In this document: in pieces, positions 1 through 6,217 of the stretch
How positions within the stretch are numbered: the first letter of the stretch is position 1
Layout of the letters: each line of letters starts with the position of its first letter
Assembly: GCA_024691325.1 (NCBI GenBank)
Contig: JAILNR010000041.1
Coordinates: 1-64,000 of the forward strand
Reading direction: 5' to 3'
DNA: 64,000 nucleotides
From: Saccharofermentans sp.
GTDB taxonomy: Bacteria; Bacillota; Clostridia; Saccharofermentanales; Saccharofermentanaceae
Translations under genes and position numbers: made by a program
The notes under the pieces: model-generated
Databases searched by the model: none
The model's input: only the letters and a program-made list of their open reading frames with translations
Told to the model about the DNA's origin: nothing

Positions 1-9
1 TACGAATGT

Positions 10-50
10 CATCCTAATTAGGCGCCTTACGCGACGCTTAATTTAGGATG
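10..50 (+). promoter_or_regulatory. Inverted repeat that can mask the first gene's ribosome binding site
   Basis: CATCCTAA at 10-17 is complementary to TTAGGATG at 43-50, and with small bulges the pairing extends inward (TTAGGCG against CGCTTAAT). The right arm contains AGGATGG, the only Shine-Dalgarno-like sequence before the ATG at 59. The hairpin would therefore hide the ribosome binding site. The short T-rich stretch after it (51-57) could alternatively make it a weak terminator. The structure is seen in the sequence; its regulatory role is inferred. Confidence 0.45.
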
Positions 51-58
51 GTTTTATT

Positions 59-535
59 ATGAAAAGAATACTTTCAACAGTATTGTTGTCATCTGTCATT
101 TTGACAGGTTTCCCCGGAGTCGTACTTGCAGAAGAAATCAACAAGCCTGATATGTATAAGGTATCTGATACGATCTCTTACGATGTGTCAGCTGCTATAT
201 CTACAACGTGGCCCGATCATGTAAATGAAGATATCGTGATCACCAATACAGGCAGTAATGCTATAAATGACTGGTACCTGACATTTAAAGTACCATGCTC
301 GATAGATGATATATGGGAAGCAACAGTATTTGAGACAGACAATAACGGCACATATTCTATCAAGTGTGCCGATTGGAATCGGACATTACAGCCAGGAGCA
401 ACGGTAACAGTAGGACTTACACTCTCGTCTAATGAAGAAGGAGTCAACTATATACCCGAATGGTATATCTTAAGCGAAGGAGCACCTGCATATGATCTGA
501 CTTCTGATACAGATGCCAACGGTAACGCCTGTTGA
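59..535 (+). CDS. Secreted CBM2-like N-terminal fragment (frameshift-separated)
   Basis: The 158-residue product starts with a Sec signal peptide (residues 1-24, basic MKR, hydrophobic core, cleavage after VLA). A beta-sandwich region resembling cellulose-binding family CBM2 follows: it has the spaced tryptophans of NDWYL, DIW and DWN, and the LQPGATVTVG turn near the end. The frame ends at TGA 533-535 just after SDTDANG, which looks like the beginning of a calcium-binding TSP3 loop. The next frame (+1) opens at 513 and continues with a Pro-rich linker and true TSP3 repeats. The likely ancestral protein was signal peptide, CBM2, TSP3, peptidase, now split by a one-base indel or a sequencing error. 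Start ATG 59 is preceded by AGGATGG with a 7-base gap. A true separate short secreted protein is less likely. Confidence 0.6.
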   Translation: MKRILSTVLLSSVILTGFPGVVLAEEINKPDMYKVSDTISYDVSAAISTTWPDHVNEDIVITNTGSNAINDWYLTFKVPCSIDDIWEATVFETDNNGTYSIKCADWNRTLQPGATVTVGLTLSSNEEGVNYIPEWYILSEGAPAYDLTSDTDANGNAC

Positions 536-2552
536 TATAGAATTGCCTGATCCGGAACCTGTAGATCCCTCACTGATAGACAGAGACTTCGACGGTCTTT
601 CAGATGCTGAAGAAGAACAGATAGGAACAGATCCTCTTAATGAAGATTCAGACGGAGATGGTATCTTCGATGGAGATGAAGTTGCCATAGGCAAGAATCC
701 TCTTGATCCGTCTGACGCGCAGGTGAAGGTAAATCAGTCTGTTACCGAAGCAATAAACAACACCGAAGATCCTGCGATAACTCAGGTTGATGTAACATTG
801 GATCTTACAGGAAATATCAACAAAGAAGTAGATATTAAGGATTACTATAACATCGATGTCTATTCAACTGATGTATATGGACGAGTAGGAAGCCCACTTA
901 ATTTTGAATGTGAAGAAGAATTCGGCTCAGCCACCGTAGTTCTTCATTACGATGATACAAAGCTCGGAGATGCAGCAGAAGAGAACTTGGGTGTTCTTTG
1001 GTTCGATGAGGAGCATGGCACTTATGTAATGCAGGATCAAGCTGCAGTAGATACAGCCAATAACACGATAAGCATACAATTAAGCCATTTCAGTACTTAT
1101 GTATTGGTGGATAAGGTGAAGTGGAATAATCCCGAAGTACCAGTTTATATTGAAGGCAATCATTTTTATCTTTATCGAGCTCGAGATTATGAATATTCGA
1201 TAAGGAATAAGCCCAATGTAGGTACTATAGACGAAACAGAAGATGTGGCATGGCAAGAGTATCAATTAATACTAGGAGAGAATTATGTCAGGTTATATAA
1301 GGTGCATTCAAGTTATTACAATTTTATGGGCACAGAACGCTATGTATATGATTGGATCGTGCTAGATAATACGGACAAGGATGAAGACGGTGTGCCTGAT
1401 TTCATGGAAAGGCTTGGTATTTTGGGGGCTAATCACAAGATTTATCGCTCAGATCCTACCAAAAAGGATAGTGATGGTGATGGGCTTTCTGATCTGGATG
1501 AGTACGGAGATATATCTATCCAAACTGGCTATATAACTAAATTTGCAACTGTGAACGAAGTGACAGTCGGTAATTTTATACGAAGCAAGAATGGTGATAT
1601 TAATCTGGTTAGCGAAAGAATATCGGAAGATGACACATCAAAGACAATCATTTCATTTTTTGGAACTGATCCAAGTAACTCTGATACGGATGTGGATTTA
1701 TATAAGGATAGTATTGATATGTACCCGTTGGTTAGTTATCAATCGATAAATCTGGGCGGTGGATCATATAATGTTTTAGAATATGATAGTCAGGGTTATA
1801 TTCATGTTCAGAGACATAAACTTGGAGACGGGGACTATAATAATGTTGATACTTTCTATGGCGGCAATCAAGATTGGTTTAAATATGAGGAAGAATTTGG
1901 TATAAATCTGCAAATAGGTGATACGGGATGTGGGTTAATAGCAACAAATGACGTATTACTGTATTTGAATAATGGCCCATCAGTTTTTGATTATGGAACT
2001 TACCGGTCAGAAGTCCTATCTACATATGATGATTTTTATAGCGTTCAAGCAATGTTAGGATTCAGAGTGCCAAATTCATTTTTTATTTCTTCTCGTTGTG
2101 TTCAAAATTGTCTATATTATAATGGCTATTCAACTAAGCATTTTGATGTAGGGTCATATAATCAAAATATTGTGTTAGATGAAATAAAAGAATCGTTATT
2201 GAACAATAAACCTATAATTCTGTTAGAGGATGACGTAGTTGCTGGATTATCATACGAAATCGACCAAGACGACTTAATACCAAATGGAAATGGTTTTTCT
2301 ATGTATAAAGTGGATAATGAAGCTGTATCACGAGATGCATTATTAGTTGAAAGTAATGATAGAATGCGGTACCACTATGTAACTATTACTGGTATGTTTA
2401 TAGATCTCAACGAAGAGAAAGTAACTGAGAATAATGGTGTTTATTTACGAGTACAAAGTTGGGGACAAGAATACTATCTGAAGTATACTGATTTTGTGAA
2501 TTATAACGAAAACCATAATGGGGCAAGAGGAATAGTAATAATAATTAATTAG
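513..2552 (+). CDS. TSP3-repeat protein with papain/C39-like cysteine peptidase domain
   Basis: The 679-residue frame lacks its own signal peptide or ribosome binding site and probably continues the CBM2 fragment upstream. It has an acidic Pro-rich linker, then calcium-loop TSP3 repeats (DRDFDGLSD, DSDGDGIFD, later DKDEDGVPD and DSDGDGLSD, with GTDP connectors) up to about residue 410. The C-terminal third looks like a papain/C39-fold peptidase: DTGCG with Cys473, YHYVTITG with His621, and QSWGQEYYL near 648-656. The last matches the papain NSWG motif with Gln in place of Asn. The protein is expected at the cell surface or outside, with calcium stiffening the stalk. From about nucleotide 1100 the DNA is more AT-rich than the first part, so the C-terminal module may have been exchanged. 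Substrate unknown. Confidence 0.6.
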   Translation: MPTVTPVDIELPDPEPVDPSLIDRDFDGLSDAEEEQIGTDPLNEDSDGDGIFDGDEVAIGKNPLDPSDAQVKVNQSVTEAINNTEDPAITQVDVTLDLTGNINKEVDIKDYYNIDVYSTDVYGRVGSPLNFECEEEFGSATVVLHYDDTKLGDAAEENLGVLWFDEEHGTYVMQDQAAVDTANNTISIQLSHFSTYVLVDKVKWNNPEVPVYIEGNHFYLYRARDYEYSIRNKPNVGTIDETEDVAWQEYQLILGENYVRLYKVHSSYYNFMGTERYVYDWIVLDNTDKDEDGVPDFMERLGILGANHKIYRSDPTKKDSDGDGLSDLDEYGDISIQTGYITKFATVNEVTVGNFIRSKNGDINLVSERISEDDTSKTIISFFGTDPSNSDTDVDLYKDSIDMYPLVSYQSINLGGGSYNVLEYDSQGYIHVQRHKLGDGDYNNVDTFYGGNQDWFKYEEEFGINLQIGDTGCGLIATNDVLLYLNNGPSVFDYGTYRSEVLSTYDDFYSVQAMLGFRVPNSFFISSRCVQNCLYYNGYSTKHFDVGSYNQNIVLDEIKESLLNNKPIILLEDDVVAGLSYEIDQDDLIPNGNGFSMYKVDNEAVSRDALLVESNDRMRYHYVTITGMFIDLNEEKVTENNGVYLRVQSWGQEYYLKYTDFVNYNENHNGARGIVIIIN

Positions 2553-2570
2553 TGGAAGGCGACCTTTTGT

Positions 2571-3236
2571 ATGATAAGAAGAGTATTAATAGTATTTCTA
2601 ATAGTAACAGTAACTTTAAGTAGCGGGTGCCATTCAAGGCGACTGATTATTGAAGAACAAATAGATTATCACGATAGCATATCAGAATTGGAACAATACA
2701 TATTAGATGATTATGGTTACTGCGTCCGATTTGAAGATCCAACAATAGATTACAGCAATAAGATAATTACGATTAATTTGACTTTTTTGACTTCATATAT
2801 ATATCAAAGTAAAGCCGACAAAACTGTGGTATTGTCGATGGACAATATTCGTATAGCTGTTAATGCTTTTTTACGGGAGAACCCCAACTACTTCTTAAAT
2901 GATGATTACTACATACGATTATTTTTCTATGAGGCTCCATATTATAGATCTGGTCATTATGAAGAATTGGGTTCTATAACGAATCATTTATCAGCTGCTG
3001 ATACAAATGAGACGTATTTATGTAATGTATGCTATGACTTATCTTATTGTGATATACATAGTGAAGGCTTAAGTTTTGATGATATCGTAGAGATAGATAT
3101 TAGAAATCAGGGGGATGCCGATTATATATCGCAATTCTTAGAAGCAATGCCGGACCTTGAAATAATATGCACAAATCCAGATTCTGTTGAATATTATTCT
3201 GAAGCATTCCCGGGAATAGATGTTATTAATGGATGA
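2571..3236 (+). CDS. Small predicted lipoprotein, partner of the upstream peptidase protein
   Basis: The 221-residue protein begins with a lipoprotein signal: MIRR, a hydrophobic stretch, then LSSGC with the lipidated Cys near residue 20. The mature part is acidic and Tyr-rich, with no catalytic motif that I recognise. It starts 18 bases after the peptidase gene, behind a distant GGAAGG, so the two are probably co-transcribed. The same AT-rich composition covers this gene and the 3' half of the peptidase gene, which suggests they arrived together. An immunity-like or chaperone role for the peptidase is possible but purely inferred from context. Confidence 0.55.
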   Translation: MIRRVLIVFLIVTVTLSSGCHSRRLIIEEQIDYHDSISELEQYILDDYGYCVRFEDPTIDYSNKIITINLTFLTSYIYQSKADKTVVLSMDNIRIAVNAFLRENPNYFLNDDYYIRLFFYEAPYYRSGHYEELGSITNHLSAADTNETYLCNVCYDLSYCDIHSEGLSFDDIVEIDIRNQGDADYISQFLEAMPDLEIICTNPDSVEYYSEAFPGIDVING

Positions 3237-3281
3237 TAAATGTGAAACAGTTTTATCCTATTTTATTTCTTAGATGGCTTA

Positions 3282-3310
3282 TTAACAGTCACTTGTTATG
3301 GTAGTATTAT
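3282..3310 (+). promoter_or_regulatory. Promoter for the 3350 gene
   Basis: TTAACA at 3282-3287 and TATTAT at 3305-3310 are separated by exactly 17 bases, a good sigma-A match, 40 bases before the start codon. Confidence 0.5.
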
Positions 3311-3349
3311 GCATGATTGTAAAAGTCGCTTACGAAAGAAGGTGTCTGT

Positions 3350-4198
3350 ATGGCTGATAATAACGATATAAAGAATGATGAGCTCATAGAGCAGGAAGAA
3401 TATGAGCGTGCGCTTGAGGTGCTTAATAAGTCCAAGAGTGCGCGTGTTAAGAAGATAGTCGAGCAGAAGAAGGCAACCAAGGAAAAGGCCAGGGAAGAGG
3501 AAGAAGCTAAGGCTGATACGAATAAACCTTCCAAACCTCACAAGAAAGGATTCTTTAATGTGCTCATAGATAAGAGCAAGAAGGATCCAGTCATTCCTGT
3601 GACTATTGTTCTTATAATTGCCGCTGTGGTCTTTGCGGTATGCTATTTCGTAGTACCCGCATTAGGCGTTAAGACTTTGGGATTTACTGTTGATGAGCTT
3701 CGCGTTAATTATCTTCAGGGTGAGCTTTATCTTGATAATCTTGCACCTTATGATTTCAGTATTCCTGAAGTAACTTATCAGGAGACTATGCAGATAGCAC
3801 TTACGGCTAATGCTGAGAACAATAAGAATTCCGATAAACTTCAGTACTTCAGTGCCGGTATCAATAACACAGGCGTATCATTCAATACTGCTATTCAGGG
3901 CAGCCAGAAGAAGTCAGACGGGAAGATAACTGCGCTTCGTGTAATCGTTGAATTCCCGGATGGTGTGGATTCATCTACATATTTCAGCTTCCTTTCTTTA
4001 TACTTCGGAAGCTATATACAGGCAGTATTCCCGGATGTTTCGGCACAGGATGCTTCATCACTTGCTATGGACGCGCTAAGCGGCATAAGCAATCAGAGTT
4101 ATATCATAAGAGGAGACATCGCTTATAAGGTATCGATCGTTAACACGGATACGGTCCGTTTTGTAACCCTCGATTTCCTGCCTGCTGACAACATTTAA
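3350..4198 (+). CDS. Single-pass membrane protein with charged cytoplasmic N-terminus
   Basis: The 282-residue protein is of unknown function. Residues 1-75 are highly charged and probably helical (E/K-rich, coiled-coil-like). One transmembrane helix lies at about 81-104, and about 175 residues should face outside. The exported part shows strand-like segments (YLQGELYLDNL, LRVIVEFPDGV) but no known active-site motif. Start ATG 3350 is preceded by GAAAGAAGG. The gene stands alone between its own promoter and the bidirectional terminator at 4217-4245. Confidence 0.6.
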   Translation: MADNNDIKNDELIEQEEYERALEVLNKSKSARVKKIVEQKKATKEKAREEEEAKADTNKPSKPHKKGFFNVLIDKSKKDPVIPVTIVLIIAAVVFAVCYFVVPALGVKTLGFTVDELRVNYLQGELYLDNLAPYDFSIPEVTYQETMQIALTANAENNKNSDKLQYFSAGINNTGVSFNTAIQGSQKKSDGKITALRVIVEFPDGVDSSTYFSFLSLYFGSYIQAVFPDVSAQDASSLAMDALSGISNQSYIIRGDIAYKVSIVNTDTVRFVTLDFLPADNI

Positions 4199-4216
4199 CA
4201 GATGAGATCAAACAAG

Positions 4217-4245
4217 AAAAGGACTGACAAAACGTCAGTCCTTTT
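4217..4245. terminator. Bidirectional rho-independent terminator
   Basis: GGACTGAC (4221-4228) and GTCAGTCC (4234-4241) form a perfect 8-bp stem with a 5-base loop. It is flanked by AAAA on the left and TTTT on the right, so it can end transcription of the 3350 gene on the plus strand and of tRNA-Trp on the minus strand. Confidence 0.85.
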
Positions 4246-4248
4246 GCT

Positions 4249-4323
4249 TGGCAGGGGAGACACGATTCGAACGCGCAACCGGCGGTTTTGGAGACCGCTG
4301 CTCTACCGTTGAGCCACTCCCCT
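4249..4323 (-). tRNA. tRNA-Trp (anticodon CCA)
   Basis: On the minus strand the sequence begins AGGGGAG and ends CTCCCCT, then G and an encoded CCA, giving a perfect 7-bp acceptor stem. The D-arm is GCTC AACGGTA GAGC. The anticodon arm is GCGGT CTCCAAA ACCGC with anticodon CCA, which reads UGG. The T-arm contains GTTCGAATC. Without the encoded CCA the gene is 4252-4323. It stands alone, with a consensus promoter upstream and a shared terminator downstream. Confidence 0.93.
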
Positions 4324-4336
4324 ATGCGCGAAAGTT

Positions 4337-4365
4337 AGTTTACTCAACCCTTTGCAACCTGTCAA
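4337..4365 (-). promoter_or_regulatory. tRNA-Trp promoter
   Basis: Read on the minus strand, TTGACA (4365-4360) and TAAACT (4342-4337) are 17 bases apart. The -10 box lies 14 bases before the mature tRNA 5' end. Confidence 0.65.
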
Positions 4366-4380
4366 GTGTAATGTTATCAT
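4352..4380 (+). promoter_or_regulatory. proC operon promoter
   Basis: TTGCAA at 4352-4357, a 17-base spacer, and TATCAT at 4375-4380 preceded by TGT form a plausible extended -10 promoter. Its -35 region overlaps the divergent tRNA-Trp promoter, so the two may interfere. Confidence 0.4.
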
Positions 4381-4413
4381 TTCTTTTACAATATAAATAA
4401 AGAGGTACAGCTT

Positions 4414-5211
4414 ATGAAGCTTACGGTTATCGGCGCGGGAAATATGGGGCGCGCTCTCATCAGAGGATTCATTTCAGGCGGAGTTCTTAAAGCAAGTGAG
4501 ATATATGTTTATGACATCATATCCGAAGCATCTTCTAAGACAGCTTCCGAGTTCGGTGTTAATGTCTCTTCCGATCCTAACAAGGATGTATCAGACAGCG
4601 ATTATATTCTGATGGCAGTTAAGCCTCAGCACTTTGATTCCACTTTGAGTGGATTAAAGGACAGCCTTGGTAAGCATACTATTGTTTTATCCATCGCAGC
4701 TGCTGTAACAACAACAAGAATCGCAGGAATTATCGGCGACCGTAAGCTTGTAAGGATCATGCCTAACACACCAGCACAGGTTGGAAGCGGTGTTTCTGCC
4801 GTATGTCCCGTAGGGCTTAATGATGAGGAGATTGCTTTTGTTCAGAAGCTTTTCGAGACTTGTGGAATCGTAATCATCTGTGATGAGAAGACACTTGATG
4901 CCATCGGATGCGTATCCGGTACCGGTCCCGCTTATGTAATGCTCTTTATCGAAGCTATGAGTGATGCTGCCGTAAGCCTTGGCATTAAGAGAGCAGATGC
5001 GTTAAAGATTGCTGCTGCTACTGTTGCAGGTTCGGGTAAGCTCTGCCTTGATACGGGTGTTCATCCCGCAGTTCTTAAAGATCAGGTAACAAGTCCTGCA
5101 GGTACAACAATCGAGGGCGTGAAGGCTCTTGAAGAGAACGGCTTCAGAAATGCCGTTATCAAGTCTGTTACTGCAGCTTACGATAAGACCTTGAAGATGC
5201 AGGGGAACTGA
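4414..5211 (+). CDS. proC: Pyrroline-5-carboxylate reductase
   Basis: The 265-residue enzyme catalyses the last step of proline synthesis, reducing 1-pyrroline-5-carboxylate with NAD(P)H in the cytoplasm. The N-terminal Rossmann fold carries VIGAGNMG (residues 4-11). MAVKPQ and RIMPNTPAQVGSG are family signatures. The C-terminal dimerisation domain contains the conserved DQVTSPAGTTIEG. Length is normal. ATG 4414 follows AGAGG. It leads a run of overlapping genes, ending in TGATG shared with rnhA. Confidence 0.95.
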   Translation: MKLTVIGAGNMGRALIRGFISGGVLKASEIYVYDIISEASSKTASEFGVNVSSDPNKDVSDSDYILMAVKPQHFDSTLSGLKDSLGKHTIVLSIAAAVTTTRIAGIIGDRKLVRIMPNTPAQVGSGVSAVCPVGLNDEEIAFVQKLFETCGIVIICDEKTLDAIGCVSGTGPAYVMLFIEAMSDAAVSLGIKRADALKIAAATVAGSGKLCLDTGVHPAVLKDQVTSPAGTTIEGVKALEENGFRNAVIKSVTAAYDKTLKMQGN

Positions 5212-5666
5212 TGCCGGGCCTTTCGAAAGTAACCATTTATACTGACGGAGCTTGCTCAGGTAATCCCGGTCCGGGAGGTTGGGGTGCTATCCTGTCCGCT
5301 TCCGGTGTCAGCCGTGAAATCTCAGGCGGCGAAGCGCATACCACGAATAACAGAATGGAACTTATGGCTGTGATCAAGAGCCTCGAGCTGCTGACGCGCC
5401 CTTGTGAAGTCGATCTTTATTCTGACAGTGCTTATGTTGTTAATGCTTTTAACCAGCACTGGATCGAGGGCTGGCAGAAGAAAGGCTGGGTAAACAGCGC
5501 CAAGAATGAAGTTGCCAACAAAGATCTGTGGATGACACTGATAGAACTTTGCAATAAACATAAGGTGACCTTTATTAAGGTCAAGGGACACGCCGATAAT
5601 GAGTTTAACAACAGGTGTGATGAGCTTGCCGTCGCCGAGTCCAGAAAATATGCGAAGGAATCCTGA
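5211..5666 (+). CDS. rnhA: Ribonuclease HI
   Basis: The 151-residue enzyme cuts RNA in RNA-DNA hybrids and removes primers and R-loops. The metal-binding acidic residues are visible in TDGACSGN, NRMEL, YSDSAYV and the C-terminal NNRCDELAV, with the catalytic His in VKGHADN. Length matches the bacterial type I family. It overlaps proC by one base (TGATG), implying translational coupling, and its stop overlaps the start of the Nudix gene in the same way. Confidence 0.95.
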   Translation: MPGLSKVTIYTDGACSGNPGPGGWGAILSASGVSREISGGEAHTTNNRMELMAVIKSLELLTRPCEVDLYSDSAYVVNAFNQHWIEGWQKKGWVNSAKNEVANKDLWMTLIELCNKHKVTFIKVKGHADNEFNNRCDELAVAESRKYAKES

Positions 5667-6217
5667 TGGAAGACAAATATCGTAACTTAATTGAAACAAC
5701 AGAAGAGTCTGATGTAATTTTCCACGGAAGAGTTTTTGATACAATTGTTAAGAAGGTCAGGCTTGCGGACGGAAAGCAGGCGAGAAGGGAGATCGTTGTT
5801 CATAACGGCGGTGCATGCGTGTTGCCTGTTGACGACGATCTGAACTGTTATGTTGTAAGACAGTTCAGAAGTCCTTTCGAGAAGATTATGCTTGAAGCTC
5901 CTGCGGGAAAGCTTGAGAAGGGTGAGGAACCTTTGGCTTGTGCCATAAGGGAACTTCATGAAGAGACTGGATTTGAGGCGTCCGAGATCGTTGACTTCGG
6001 AGGCATGGTCGTGTCACCCGGCTATGACAGCGAGATAGTCTATCTGTTCATGGCTACGGGACTTAAGAATATTGGTCAGAAACTCGACGAGGGGGAGTTC
6101 CTTAATGTCGAGAAGATCCCTTTAACTACGCTTCTTCAAATGGCGGAAAGAGGGGAAATAGGAGACAGTAAGACACAGCTTTGTATTTACAAGGCTGCAA
6201 GGAGACTTGGTATTTGA
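5666..6217 (+). CDS. nudF: Nudix hydrolase, ADP-ribose pyrophosphatase type
   Basis: The 183-residue protein has a complete Nudix box, starting GKLEKGEE and ending RELHEETGF (about residues 80-100), that binds the metal for diphosphate hydrolysis. Upstream, RQFRSPFEK and the APAGKLE context are typical of ADP-ribose pyrophosphatases (NudF/YqkG), which split ADP-ribose into AMP and ribose 5-phosphate. It starts within the rnhA stop and ends overlapping the ftsK start by 4 bases (TTGA). Substrate choice among Nudix enzymes is inferred from family resemblance. Confidence 0.85.
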   Translation: MEDKYRNLIETTEESDVIFHGRVFDTIVKKVRLADGKQARREIVVHNGGACVLPVDDDLNCYVVRQFRSPFEKIMLEAPAGKLEKGEEPLACAIRELHEETGFEASEIVDFGGMVVSPGYDSEIVYLFMATGLKNIGQKLDEGEFLNVEKIPLTTLLQMAERGEIGDSKTQLCIYKAARRLGI

